Shown in pieces: positions 37,660-46,368 of a stretch of DNA of 64,000 bases (position 1 is its first letter; each line of letters starts with the position of its first letter). The stretch covers positions 1-64,000 of the forward strand of contig JAJZES010000029.1 of the NCBI GenBank assembly GCA_021845985.1. The letters run 5' to 3'. This stretch comes from Pseudomonadota bacterium (GTDB lineage Bacteria > Pseudomonadota > Alphaproteobacteria > Acetobacterales > Acetobacteraceae). The notes below the pieces were generated by a model. That model did no database searches. It saw only the letters and a list, made by a program, of their open reading frames with translations, and was not told the DNA's origin. A program made the translations under genes and the position numbers.

Positions 37660-38313
37660 TCACCGGTACAGCCGGACCAGGACGCCGGGCGGAACCCCGC
37701 ACAGATAGAGCGCGAGGCAGATCAGGTTGCGCGCCGAGCGGCGGTGCCAGCCCTGCCGCTGCCATTTCACCGCCGCGGTGACCGCCGCCGCATCGAGCGC
37801 CACCAGACGGCCGCGGCCAAGCCGGCGCACCAGATCGACATCCTCCATCAGCGGCAGCGGACGCATCCCGCCGACCCGCTCCAGCAGGCTGCGGGCGATC
37901 AGCAATCCCTGATCGCCATAGGGCAGCGCCAGCGCCGCACAGCGCCACGCCACCCGGCGTTCGAGGCGGCGGGCGCGTGGATCGGCGCTGTCTAGGGCGA
38001 AGCGGAAATAGCCCGCCCGCCCCTCACCCGCCGCCATCAGCGCCCGCGCCGCCGCCGTCCAGCCCGGCGCAAGTTGCGTGTCGGCATGCAGCAGCAGCAG
38101 CCAGCGCGCCCGCGTCGCGGCGATGCCGGCGGCAAGCTGCTGCCCGCGTCCGCGCGGTGCGGCCAGCAGGCGGGCGCCGGCGCAGGCGGCGGTGCCGTCG
38201 ATGCTGCCGCCATCGACGACGACAATCTCGGCCGGCGCCTCACCCAGCGCCGCCAGCGTCGCCGGCAGCGTCGCCGCCGCATTCAGCGTCGGGATGACCA
38301 CGGCCAGATCCAT
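37660..38313 (-). CDS. TIGR04283-type family 2 glycosyltransferase
   Basis: This 217-residue protein is a short GT2 enzyme: LAVVIPTLNAAATLPATLAA, IVVVDGGSIDGT, GRGQQLAAGIAATRARWLLL, LHADTQL (DxD-like) and the FGD-like PYGDQGLLIARSLL and GGMRPLPLMEDVDLVRRL. These match TIGR04283, which often lies beside TIGR04282 as here (36313). The acceptor is unknown. Family members are named for arsenosugar synthesis, but no arsenic gene is seen around it. The 188-base gap to the small downstream gene holds nothing I recognise. Confidence 0.9.
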   Translation of the reverse strand: MDLAVVIPTLNAAATLPATLAALGEAPAEIVVVDGGSIDGTAACAGARLLAAPRGRGQQLAAGIAATRARWLLLLHADTQLAPGWTAAARALMAAGEGRAGYFRFALDSADPRARRLERRVAWRCAALALPYGDQGLLIARSLLERVGGMRPLPLMEDVDLVRRLGRGRLVALDAAAVTAAVKWQRQGWHRRSARNLICLALYLCGVPPGVLVRLYR

Positions 38314-38394
38314 CAGACCACGTTCCACTGTTGTTCTTGACGTGGCGCGCGCCGGATGGCAGCGTAGCTTCGGAACGGACAGTGAACACGGATC

Positions 38395-39606
38395 ATGCTC
38401 GACATGATGCACGCGCCGGACGCGGCGGACCACAGCGACCTGGTGCGGGAGATCGACGGCGACGCGGTGGCGGCGCTCGAGCGGGCCGGCATGCCGGACG
38501 CGCCGGCGGCGGCGCCGCGCACGCGGCGGCCGGTGCGCAAAGGGCGCGGCGCCACCGTCAACCCGCCCAACCGCTTCGAAAGCATCGCGGCGGCGCCGTT
38601 CGACGATGGCTGGAGCACCCTTGCCGCCGATCTGGCCGACCTGCCGCCGCTGCCGACGACGCTGATCCGCGACACCTCGCGCAGCGTCATCAGCACCAAT
38701 GCCAGCCCCGATCTCGGCTTCGACCGCTCGGTCAACCCGTATCGCGGCTGCGAGCATGGCTGCGTCTATTGCTTCGCGCGGCCGAGCCACGCCTATCTCG
38801 GCTATTCGCCCGGCCTCGATTTTGAAACGAAGCTGCTGTTCAAGCCGGATGTGGCGGAGCTGCTGGAGCGGGAATTGCGCAAGCCCGGCTATGTCGCCCG
38901 GCCGCTGGCGCTCGGCTCCAACACCGACCCCTATCAGCCGATCGAGCGGACGCTGAAACTGACCCGCGCGGTGCTCGAAGTGCTGGAGCGGTTCGGCCAT
39001 CCGGTCAGCATCGTCACCAAATCGGCCGGCGTGCTGCGCGACGTTGATGTGCTGCGGCGGCTGGCGGCGCGGCGGCTGGTGCGGGTGTGGCTGTCGGTGA
39101 CGACGCTCGACCCGCGGCTGGCGCGCACCATGGAGCCGCGGGCGGCGGCGCCGGCGCGGCGGCTGGCGGCGGTGGCGGAACTGGCGCAGGCGGGCGTCCC
39201 GGTGGGGGTGCTGGCGGCGCCGATGATCCCCGGTCTCAACGACGCCGAGTTGGAACGCATCCTCGACGCCTCGGCCAAGGCGGGGGCGCAGAGCGCCGGC
39301 TATGTGCTGCTGCGCCTGCCGCACGAGATCAAGCAGATTTTCGAGGACTGGCTGCACCAGCACTTCCCCGACCGGGCGCGCCATGTGCTGGAACTGGTGC
39401 GCAGCACGCGGGCCGGGGCGCTGAATGACGCGCAGTTCGGCCAGCGGATGACCGGCACCGGCGCCTATGCCGAACTGCTGGCCCGGCGGTTCGCCCGGGC
39501 GGCCAGGCAATACGGGCTGGACGGACGCCGCGACCTTGATTGTTCGGCGTTCGCCGCGCCGCCGAAGGCGCCGGGCGTGGCGGACGCGCAATTGTCGCTG
39601 TTCTGA
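38395..39606 (+). CDS. Radical SAM protein, PA0069 (spore photolyase-like) family
   Basis: This 403-residue protein has the radical SAM cluster motif CEHGCVYC preceded by SVNPYRG, and later family segments: LALGSNTDPYQPIE, IVTKSAGVLRDVDVL, VWLSVTTLDPRLARTMEPRA and GVLAAPMIPGLND. These define the PA0069 family (COG1533), related to spore photoproduct lyase. Its reaction in non-sporulating bacteria is not known. Length is normal. It is divergent from the TIGR04283 gene and converges with an ion transporter gene. Confidence 0.92.
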   Translation: MLDMMHAPDAADHSDLVREIDGDAVAALERAGMPDAPAAAPRTRRPVRKGRGATVNPPNRFESIAAAPFDDGWSTLAADLADLPPLPTTLIRDTSRSVISTNASPDLGFDRSVNPYRGCEHGCVYCFARPSHAYLGYSPGLDFETKLLFKPDVAELLERELRKPGYVARPLALGSNTDPYQPIERTLKLTRAVLEVLERFGHPVSIVTKSAGVLRDVDVLRRLAARRLVRVWLSVTTLDPRLARTMEPRAAAPARRLAAVAELAQAGVPVGVLAAPMIPGLNDAELERILDASAKAGAQSAGYVLLRLPHEIKQIFEDWLHQHFPDRARHVLELVRSTRAGALNDAQFGQRMTGTGAYAELLARRFARAARQYGLDGRRDLDCSAFAAPPKAPGVADAQLSLF

Positions 39607-39619
39607 CGCGGTGGCGCGG

Positions 39620-40987
39620 TCACAGCGCCAGCCAGACGGTGCCGACCGCCAGCGTCAGCAGGGTCAGCGGCGCGCCGACGACGAAATAGGTCCAGAAGCC
39701 GATCGCCACCCCGCCGGCCGCCGCCCGCTGCACCACGATCAGATTGGCGATCGAGCCGAGCACGGTGAAATTGCCGGCCAGGGTGGACGACATGGCAACG
39801 GTCAGCCACGCCCGCGTCTGGTCGTGCAGCGGCGCGATGAAGGGTTTCAGCACCAGCACCGCCGGCACGTTGCTGACGATGTTGGACAGTACGGCGGTGA
39901 CCGCGCTGAGCACCGGCACCCGGTCCAGATGCAGCGCACCCACCCGCGCCACCAGTTGCGGTGTCAGCAGCGCGTGCTGCGCCCCGGCGACGATGATGAA
40001 CAATCCGGCGAACATCAGCAGCAGCGACCAGTCGATCTCGTCATAGACCCGCTCGCTGCGCACCCGCCGGGTCAGCAGCAGCAGGCCGCCGATGATGATC
40101 GCCGCCTTGGCCGGCGGCTGGCCGGCAAAGAACAGCGCCACCATCACCGCCGTCGCAGCCAGCGCCCGCCACATCAGCACCCGGTTGGCGCGCACCCGCA
40201 GCACCGGCGGATCGAACCGCCCGGCGGCGAACTCGCCGCGATGCGCCAGCGCGATCAGCAACACCGTCAGCACCAGCCCCGCCGCCGCCACCGGCGCCAG
40301 CGCCCCGGCGAAGCCGGCATAGGGGATGCGGGAAAAACTGCCGATCATGATGTTCTGCGGGTTGCCGGTGATGGTCGCGGTCGAGCCGACATTGGAGGCC
40401 ATCGCCACCGCCAGCAGATAGGGCACCGGCCGCCGCTTCAGCGCCAGCGTCAGCTCCAGCACCAGCGGCGTCAGCACGAGGCAGATCGCATCGTTGACCA
40501 GAAACGCCGAGAACACGCCGGAGGTCAGCGTCACCGCCGCCAGCAGCACCAGCGGATGGTGGGCGCGGCGCATCACCCAGGCATTGGCCAGGGCGAAGAA
40601 CCCCGACAGGCGCAGATTGGCGACCACGATCATCATGCCGAGCAACAGCGTGATGGTGTCGAGATCGACCGCCTTGTAGGCGTCCTCCAGCGGCAGCGCG
40701 CCGGACACCACCATCAGACAGGCGCCGACCAGGGCGACGCCGGCGCGGTCGATGGCCAGGAACGGCACCTTGCCAATCGCCAGCGCCAGATAGCTCGCCG
40801 CGAACACCACCGCGGCGGCGGCCGGAACCGCGTCGCGCCCCGCCGGCGACCCCGGCACCAGACCCGGCACCAGCGCCGCCAGCAGCGCCGCCGCCACCAC
40901 GACGCCGACCAGCCCGACGCTGAACAGCCGCCGCGCCCCCCGCCCCGCCGCCGCGCCGCGCTCAGCCAAGCCGCACCGCCGCGTCAC
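39620..40987 (-). CDS. ArsB/NhaD-like (SLC13-type) anion or Na+/H+ transporter
   Basis: About 455 residues with ten to twelve helices. Family segments include DLDTITLLLGMMIVVANLRL, SGVFSAFLVNDAICLVLTPL, ASNVGSTATITGNPQNIMIG and a second inverted repeat with SNIVSNVPAVLVLKP. This is the ion-transporter fold of ArsB, NhaD and citrate carriers. The substrate cannot be told. The start is uncertain: the GTG at 40987, right after the MFS stop, is used here; longer starts run into the MFS gene. The upstream junction carries a 28-bp tandem duplication that includes the start region. Confidence 0.82.
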   Translation of the reverse strand: MTRRCGLAERGAAAGRGARRLFSVGLVGVVVAAALLAALVPGLVPGSPAGRDAVPAAAAVVFAASYLALAIGKVPFLAIDRAGVALVGACLMVVSGALPLEDAYKAVDLDTITLLLGMMIVVANLRLSGFFALANAWVMRRAHHPLVLLAAVTLTSGVFSAFLVNDAICLVLTPLVLELTLALKRRPVPYLLAVAMASNVGSTATITGNPQNIMIGSFSRIPYAGFAGALAPVAAAGLVLTVLLIALAHRGEFAAGRFDPPVLRVRANRVLMWRALAATAVMVALFFAGQPPAKAAIIIGGLLLLTRRVRSERVYDEIDWSLLLMFAGLFIIVAGAQHALLTPQLVARVGALHLDRVPVLSAVTAVLSNIVSNVPAVLVLKPFIAPLHDQTRAWLTVAMSSTLAGNFTVLGSIANLIVVQRAAAGGVAIGFWTYFVVGAPLTLLTLAVGTVWLAL

Positions 40988-41011
40988 GCTCAGCCAAGCC
41001 GCACCGCCGCG
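40961..41011. repeat. 28-bp tandem duplication at the MFS/ArsB-like gene junction
   Basis: CTCAGCCAAGCCGCACCGCC occurs at 40961 and again at 40989, with three further matching bases after each, so about 23 bases are identical at a 28-base period. The second copy contains the last codons and stop of the MFS gene; the first is a copy placed in the N-terminal region of the next gene. The period is not a multiple of three, so the duplication changes the frame of the second copy. Confidence 0.85.
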
Positions 41012-42192
41012 CGATGCTGCGCCCAGCCGCGCGTCTCCGGCACCGCCAGCCAAAACAGCAGGAACGCCGCCGCCGCGCAGCCGGCGAGGAACAGAAACGC
41101 CGCGTCGAAGCCAAACCCGTCCACGATATACCCCGCCACCCCGTTGCTCAGCGCCGCCCCCAGCCCCCAGGCGGCGGCCGCGGCGCCCTGTGCCAAGTTG
41201 TAGCGTCCGCTGCCTTGCGTCAGGTCGGCGACCACGATCAGGAACAGCGCGCCGAAAATGCCGGCGCCGACGCCGTCGAGCAACTGGATGGCGATCAGCG
41301 CCGCCGGATGATGCACCAGGGTATAGAGCACGCCGCGGATCGGCAGCACCGCGAAGCCGACGAGAAACAGCCTCTTGCGCCCCCAGCGGTCGGCGCGGTG
41401 GCCGACCAGGATCGCCATCGGCACCATCGCCGCCTGCGCGGTGACGATGCAGGCGGCGATGAACAGCGCACTGGCCTGCGGCCGGCGGCGCGCCAGTTCC
41501 TCGCCCAGCAGCGGCAGCATCGCCGCGTTGGCGAAATGAAACAGGGTGATCGCGGCGGTAAAGACGAGCAGCGTCCGGGTGGCCGGGCGGACGCCGGCGA
41601 CGCCCGGATCGGCGCCGCGCGCCACCGCGTAATCAATCGCCCCCGGCCGGATCGCCGCCAGCGGCCACAGCACCAGCCCCGCCAGCGCGGCGACGATCCA
41701 CAGCACCGCGTTGGGTGCGAGATAGCTGCCGGCCAGCCCGGCGGCGATGGCGGTGAGCACGTTGCCGGCATGGTTGAACGCCTCGTTGCGGCCAACCCGT
41801 GCGGTGAAGCGAGCCCGCCCGACCATGCCGAGGCTGATCGCCGCCACCGCCGCGGGAAAGATCGCATCGGCGACGCCGTTCACCGCCTGCGCCACCACCA
41901 CCGGCCAGAATTGCGGCCACCGCGCCATCACCGCCGCGGCACCGGCGACCGCGACCGCCGACAGCGCGATCAGCCGCCGCTTGGCGGTCACCGCATCGAC
42001 CAGCGCCCCGGCCGGCGCCCGCGCGATCACCGTGGCGACGCCGCCGATGGTCAGCGCGATGCCGGCGCGCCCCGGGCTCCAGTGCTGCGCGCTGGTCAGG
42101 AACACCGCGAGGAACGGCCCGATCCCGTCCTTCACATCGGCGAGCAGGAAGCTCAGCCGGTCGAGCGCTGCGCTGCCGGCATGGTCGGTCAT
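40990..42192 (-). CDS. Major facilitator superfamily transporter
   Basis: This 400-residue protein has about twelve helices. The first loop region contains PAGALVDAVTAKRRLIAL and the central loop GHRADRWGRKRLFLVGF, both MFS motif-A-like signatures. The central cytoplasmic loop and the second half (LDGVGAGIFGALFLIVVADL) fit drug/H+ antiporters, but the substrate is unknown. The start at 42192 follows an AGAGGC ribosome site; ATG codons at 42207 and 42213 are alternatives. It is divergent from the MNT-HEPN pair. Confidence 0.88.
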   Translation of the reverse strand: MTDHAGSAALDRLSFLLADVKDGIGPFLAVFLTSAQHWSPGRAGIALTIGGVATVIARAPAGALVDAVTAKRRLIALSAVAVAGAAAVMARWPQFWPVVVAQAVNGVADAIFPAAVAAISLGMVGRARFTARVGRNEAFNHAGNVLTAIAAGLAGSYLAPNAVLWIVAALAGLVLWPLAAIRPGAIDYAVARGADPGVAGVRPATRTLLVFTAAITLFHFANAAMLPLLGEELARRRPQASALFIAACIVTAQAAMVPMAILVGHRADRWGRKRLFLVGFAVLPIRGVLYTLVHHPAALIAIQLLDGVGAGIFGALFLIVVADLTQGSGRYNLAQGAAAAAWGLGAALSNGVAGYIVDGFGFDAAFLFLAGCAAAAFLLFWLAVPETRGWAQHRAAVRLG

Positions 42193-42370
42193 GATCTGCC
42201 TCTGCATGGACAACGGAAGCGCAAGCCGCGTGCCACGCCCCTACGCGGCGGCGGCGCACGAGTTCGCCGCCCGCCCCGCCCGGACGCCGGAGAGGCGCGG
42301 CCCGCCCTTGTGACGCCGGCCGTGGCGCGACACAGTCGGGGCAACACACGCGGGGCGACGGAGGTGGCCG

Positions 42371-42703
42371 GTGGCGGTGATGTCGCTGAACGCGCGCAAG
42401 GCGGCAGCGGTGGCGCGGATGATCGCCGCCCTGGCGGTGCTGCGCCCGGCGCTGGCCGAGCGGGCGCGCCTGCTGGGCGGCAGCTACCTGCTGTACGGCT
42501 CGGCGGCGCGCGGCGACCTGCGCCACGACAGCGACATCGACCTGCTGCTGGATTTCCCCGACGAAACCGCCACCGCCGCCGCCTGGTCGTTCGCCGAGGA
42601 GGCGGCGGCCCGGCTCGACCTTCCGGCCGACATCCGGCCGATCGGCCTGTGCAGCGACCGCTTCCTGGCGCATGTGCTGCCCGCAGCGATCCGGCTGTCA
42701 TGA
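42371..42703 (+). CDS. MNT-domain nucleotidyltransferase antitoxin (MntA-like)
   Basis: This 110-residue minimal nucleotidyltransferase has the family motif YGSAARGDLRHDSDIDLLLD, with GSx10DxD (Gly43-Ser44, Asp55, Asp57). In characterised pairs MntA AMPylates a tyrosine in the HEPN toxin HepT and so silences it. The catalytic residues are intact. It overlaps the following HEPN gene by four bases (ATGA), as expected for such a module. The frame starts at a GTG at 42371; an ATG three codons later is the alternative. Confidence 0.88.
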   Translation: MAVMSLNARKAAAVARMIAALAVLRPALAERARLLGGSYLLYGSAARGDLRHDSDIDLLLDFPDETATAAAWSFAEEAAARLDLPADIRPIGLCSDRFLAHVLPAAIRLS

Positions 42704-43056
42704 GTGACGCGCGCTGGTTCGAAATCACCGCCGACATCGAGTCCGCCGTGGTGCATTTTGGGCGCGCCGTCGAGATCTTCGCCGCCGGCGGCTTCGGCGA
42801 CGACAGCCTCGACAGCTACAAGGCGCGGATGGCCCTGCTGCACGCCATGCAGTCGGGCCATATCTCGCTGGAAAGCGCCCTGCTGCGGGTGCTCAACCTG
42901 CTTGGCGAGGAGGAACCGTCGGGACGGGACTGGCATGCGGACCTGATCCGCCGCGCCGCCGTCGCGGGCGACGCACGGCCAGCCATCCTGCCCGGCGAGA
43001 TCGCCGCCGCGGCGACCGAAACACGGCGCTTCCGACACGTCGCGACGCGCAGCTAG
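42700..43056 (+). pseudogene. HEPN-domain toxin (HepT-like), cut by an in-frame amber codon
   Basis: The 118-residue frame begins MSDARWFEITADIESAVVHF and includes SGRDWHADLIRRAAV and the conserved ETRRFRH segment near the active site. It ends at TAG (43054-43056). The same frame continues without a break for 40 more codons to TGA at 43177-43179 (GDFAAERATPAVTAAGTLAR onward), which looks like the normal HepT-type C-terminus. Full-length members are about 150-160 residues, matching 118+1+40. The TAG sits where a Tyr is usual (RSYGDF). The toxin is thus probably inactivated, or the base is a sequencing error. Confidence 0.75.
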
Positions 43057-43301
43057 GGTGATTTCGCGGCCGAGCGGGCGACCCCCGCCGTTACCGCGGC
43101 CGGCACGCTCGCGCGCGCCCTGCCGGCGACGTTCGCGGCGTTCCGCTCGGCGATCGGCGAACAGCCCCGCCCTTCCTGACCTCGCCGCCGTTCCTAACAT
43201 CGGCGTTGTCCCGCACGGGCGCGTTGCACCGCCCAAAGCCGTGTGCGACGCTCGACAGCAATGATGGGGCGCCAGCCCGCGTGTTCCCGGAGGAGCAAAC
43301 T

Positions 43302-44642
43302 TTGTCCAAGATCGCCATTAGCCGCCGTGCCGCGCTCGGTGCCGCCGCCGCAACGGCGGCGCTGCCATTGGTGCATATCCGCAGCGCCGCCGCCGCCGGG
43401 CGGCTGTCGATCGGGTTGTGGGACCATTGGGTGCCGGCCGGCAACGCCGCCATGCGCGCCGTGGTCGGCGCCTGGGCGGAGAAGAACAAGGTCGATGTCG
43501 TGATCGACTTCATCACCAGCGTCGGCAACAAGAACCTGCTGACCATCGCCGCCGAGGCGCAGGCCCGCACCGGCCACGACATTCAGGCGTTCCCGACCTG
43601 GGAGGTGCACAACAACCAGGACAACCTGGAGCCGGTGGACGATGTCGTCCTGCCGCTGATGAAACAATACGGCGCCATCAACCCGGTCAACGAGTATCTC
43701 GGCAAGATCAACGGTCATTGGATGGCGGTGCCGTCGAGTTCCGGCGCGCAGTACAAACCCTCCTGCGCCCGCATCAGCCTGTTCAAGCAGGCCGGGCTCG
43801 ATGTGCAGGCGATGTATCCGGCGCGCCCCGACCATACCGCGCTGGCCGATCAATGGACCTGGGCCAAGATGCTGGAGATCGCGCCGATCGCCAAGCAGGC
43901 CAACCTGCCGTTCGGCCTCGGCCTCGGGCAAACGACGGACTCGGTCGATTTCGTCGGCGCCCTGTTCCGCAGCTATGGCGCCGAGCTGGTCAATGCCAAG
44001 GGCGAGGTCACGGTCGATACCGACGCGGTCAAAACCGCGCTCGAATACATGAAGAAGCTGGCGCAGTATTTGCCGCCCGATGTGTACAGCTACGACGATG
44101 CCTCGAACAACCGCGCGCTGATTTCCGGCAAGAGTGCGCTGATCTTCAACCCACCCTCCGCCTGGGCGGTCGCGGTGCGCGACAACCCGAGCGTCGGCGG
44201 CGATTGCTGGACCTTCCCCAACCCGACCGGGCCGAACGGCCGCTTCGTGCCGTCCAACCCGTATTTCTGGGGGGTATGGAATTTCGCCCGCAACAAGAGC
44301 GCGGCAAAGGAGCTGATTACCTATCTCTGCCAGCGCGAACAGGTGGAAACCTTGTGCAAGGCGGTGTCCGGCTACGACATTCCGCCGTTCCTCAGCATGG
44401 CCGACTTCGCGGTCTGGGCGGAGGTCGGGCCGCCGACCGGCACCGTCTATAACTACCCGATCCGGCCGACGCACAACGCGACGCCGAGCATCGCCGCCTT
44501 CCCGGCACCCGCCGAAATCGCCGTGCAAATCTACAACCGCGCGACGATGACGACGATGGTGGCGAAGCTGACGCAGGGCGGGCAGAGCATTCCGCAGGTG
44601 ATCGCCTGGGCCAAGGACGAGTTGGAGGGTTTCTCGCGCTGA
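43302..44642 (+). CDS. Extracellular solute-binding protein, sugar ABC transporter family
   Basis: The 446-residue protein has a twin-arginine-like leader (SRRAALGAAAATAALPLVHI, cleavage near AAA) and a mature periplasmic domain of the family-1 type (LSIGLWDHWVPAGNAAMRAV). It should bind a carbohydrate. The start is a TTG at 43302, seven bases after an AGGAG ribosome site; longer ATG starts upstream lack one. It overlaps the first permease gene by one base (TGATG). The missing ATPase gene is noted elsewhere. Confidence 0.9.
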   Translation: MSKIAISRRAALGAAAATAALPLVHIRSAAAAGRLSIGLWDHWVPAGNAAMRAVVGAWAEKNKVDVVIDFITSVGNKNLLTIAAEAQARTGHDIQAFPTWEVHNNQDNLEPVDDVVLPLMKQYGAINPVNEYLGKINGHWMAVPSSSGAQYKPSCARISLFKQAGLDVQAMYPARPDHTALADQWTWAKMLEIAPIAKQANLPFGLGLGQTTDSVDFVGALFRSYGAELVNAKGEVTVDTDAVKTALEYMKKLAQYLPPDVYSYDDASNNRALISGKSALIFNPPSAWAVAVRDNPSVGGDCWTFPNPTGPNGRFVPSNPYFWGVWNFARNKSAAKELITYLCQREQVETLCKAVSGYDIPPFLSMADFAVWAEVGPPTGTVYNYPIRPTHNATPSIAAFPAPAEIAVQIYNRATMTTMVAKLTQGGQSIPQVIAWAKDELEGFSR

Positions 44643-45520
44643 TGCGCCGCGTCCTGCGCCGGCGATCGACAATCGCTTTTTTCATGTGCCTGCCGCTGAT
44701 CCTGCTGATCGGCGGCCTCGTCGTCTATCCGGCGATCTACGCCATCTATCTGGCGATGCTGAACAAGAAGATGACGCATTTCGTCGGTCTCGGCAATTTC
44801 GCCTTTCTGCTCAAACGCGCCACGTTCCATCTGGTGATTTTCCAAAGCTGCCTGTTCGCCGTCACCTCGGTCACCGCCAAGGCGGTGATCGGCTTCCTCC
44901 TCGCCCATCTCATGCACGCCATCCCCGGCCGGCATCAACGGGTGTGGCGCGGGCTGCTGCTGATCCCGTGGGTGGTGCCGCTGGCGCTGTCCACGCTCGG
45001 CTGGTGGTGGATGTTCGATCCGTCCTATTCGGCGTTCAACTGGCTGCTGGCAAAGTTCGGCATCGGCGCGGTGCCGTGGCTCGGCAGCACCGGCTGGGCG
45101 CGGTTCTGCATGATCCTGGTCAATACCTGGTACGGGGCGCCGTTCTTCATGATCATGTATCTCGCCGCGCTGAAATCGGTGCCCGAACAATTGTTCGAGG
45201 CGGCGAGCATCGACGGCGCCGGGGCGCTCGCCAAATTGCGCTATGTGACGCTGCCGATGATGCGCAACATCATCAGCATCACCGTGCTGTTCAGCCTGAT
45301 CGTCACCTTTGCCGATTTCACCATCGTCCGCATTCTCACCGATGGCGGGCCGCGCGACACGACGCATATCTTCGCCACCTACGCCTTCGAGATCGGCATC
45401 CAATCGGGCGACGTGCCGCTCGGCGCCGCCGCCAGCCTGTTCATGCTGCCGATCCTCGCTGTCGCCAGCTTCTTCATTCTGCGCGGCGTGGCGCGGCGCG
45501 ACCGCGAGATGGCGGCATGA
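44642..45520 (+). CDS. Sugar ABC transporter permease (CUT1, UgpA/MalF type)
   Basis: This 292-residue inner-membrane protein has six helices. The opening MRRVLRRRSTIAFFMCLPLI, the RVWRGLLLIPWVVPLALSTL segment and the EAA loop (EQLFEAASIDGAGALAKLRY) are typical of the first permease of CUT1 sugar importers. It overlaps the binding-protein gene by one base and the next permease by four (ATGA), so all three are co-translated. Confidence 0.93.
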   Translation: MRRVLRRRSTIAFFMCLPLILLIGGLVVYPAIYAIYLAMLNKKMTHFVGLGNFAFLLKRATFHLVIFQSCLFAVTSVTAKAVIGFLLAHLMHAIPGRHQRVWRGLLLIPWVVPLALSTLGWWWMFDPSYSAFNWLLAKFGIGAVPWLGSTGWARFCMILVNTWYGAPFFMIMYLAALKSVPEQLFEAASIDGAGALAKLRYVTLPMMRNIISITVLFSLIVTFADFTIVRILTDGGPRDTTHIFATYAFEIGIQSGDVPLGAAASLFMLPILAVASFFILRGVARRDREMAA

Positions 45521-46368
45521 CCGCGAGCCTGTCGCGGCAACGGCGCTGGGCGCTGTGGGGCGCCTATGCCGCGCTCGGCGTGTTCGTGGTGATGTTTCTC
45601 GTCCCGCCGGTCTATATGCTGATCACCAGCCTGAAAACCTCGGCCGAGATTTCCGGCCAGAACACCAATCCCTGGCTGATCGCCCACCCGACGCTCGCCA
45701 ATTATACCGAGTTGCTGCGCGACGCCGATTTTCAGGTTTTCTTCTGGAACTCGACGAAGGTGACGGTGTCCGTCGTCGCCCTGTCGATGGCGATTTCGGT
45801 GCTGGCCGCGTTCGCCCTGGCGCGCATGCGGTTCTGGGGCAGCGGGGCGCTGGCGACCGGCGTGTTCCTGACCTACCTGATTCCGGATTCGCTGCTGTTC
45901 ATCCCGTTCTTCAAGATCATCGGCAAGCTCGGGCTGATCAACAACGCCTGGGCGATGGTATTGGTCTATCCGACGCTGGCGGTGCCGTTCTGCACCTGGA
46001 TCATGATCGGCTATTTCGCCTCGGTGCCGAAAGAACTGGATGAGGCGGCGCTGATCGACGGGGCAAGCTGGTTGCAGATTCTGTTCAAGGTGTTCATCCC
46101 GGTCGCCATGCCCGGCATCATCGCCGCCACCATCTTTGCCTTTACCGTCAGTTGGGGCCAGTTCATCTATCCTCTGGCCTACCTGTACAGCTCCGATCAG
46201 ATGGTCTTGACCGTCGGCATCATCAGCGACCTGATCCGCGCCGACGTGTTCCAGTGGGGCAAGATCATGGCCGGCTCGCTGATGGCGGCGGCGCCGCCGG
46301 TGGTGATCTATGCGTTTTTGATGGACTACTACATTTCCGGGCTGACCGCGGGCGCCACCAAAGGCTGA
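45517..46368 (+). CDS. Sugar ABC transporter permease (CUT1, UgpE/MalG type)
   Basis: This 283-residue protein has six helices and the MalG-type features: MLITSLKTSAEISGQNTNPW, ALARMRFWGSGAL, and the EAA loop VPKELDEAALIDGASWLQIL. With the gene before it, it forms the pore for a sugar importer. No ATPase gene follows in this window; the next gene on the plus strand is far away. Its last 40 bases overlap the 3' end of the sensor kinase gene on the other strand. Confidence 0.93.
   Translation: MTASLSRQRRWALWGAYAALGVFVVMFLVPPVYMLITSLKTSAEISGQNTNPWLIAHPTLANYTELLRDADFQVFFWNSTKVTVSVVALSMAISVLAAFALARMRFWGSGALATGVFLTYLIPDSLLFIPFFKIIGKLGLINNAWAMVLVYPTLAVPFCTWIMIGYFASVPKELDEAALIDGASWLQILFKVFIPVAMPGIIAATIFAFTVSWGQFIYPLAYLYSSDQMVLTVGIISDLIRADVFQWGKIMAGSLMAAAPPVVIYAFLMDYYISGLTAGATKG

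Noticed and set aside
37660-39591. A 643-codon fusion of the glycosyltransferase with an upstream frame
   Set aside because: The upstream part is antisense to the radical SAM gene and has no motif; the true start of the glycosyltransferase is at 38313.
38395-39606. Radical SAM gene as the ArsS partner of the TIGR04282/04283 pair
   Set aside because: Its motifs (SVNPYRG, CEHGCVYC, LALGSNTDPYQPIE) place it in the PA0069/spore photolyase-like family, not ArsS.
43194-44672. Long minus-strand frame of 492 codons opposite the solute-binding protein gene
   Set aside because: The plus strand has a leader peptide, ribosome site and family motifs; the minus frame has only Arg/Gly/Asp-rich low-information sequence.
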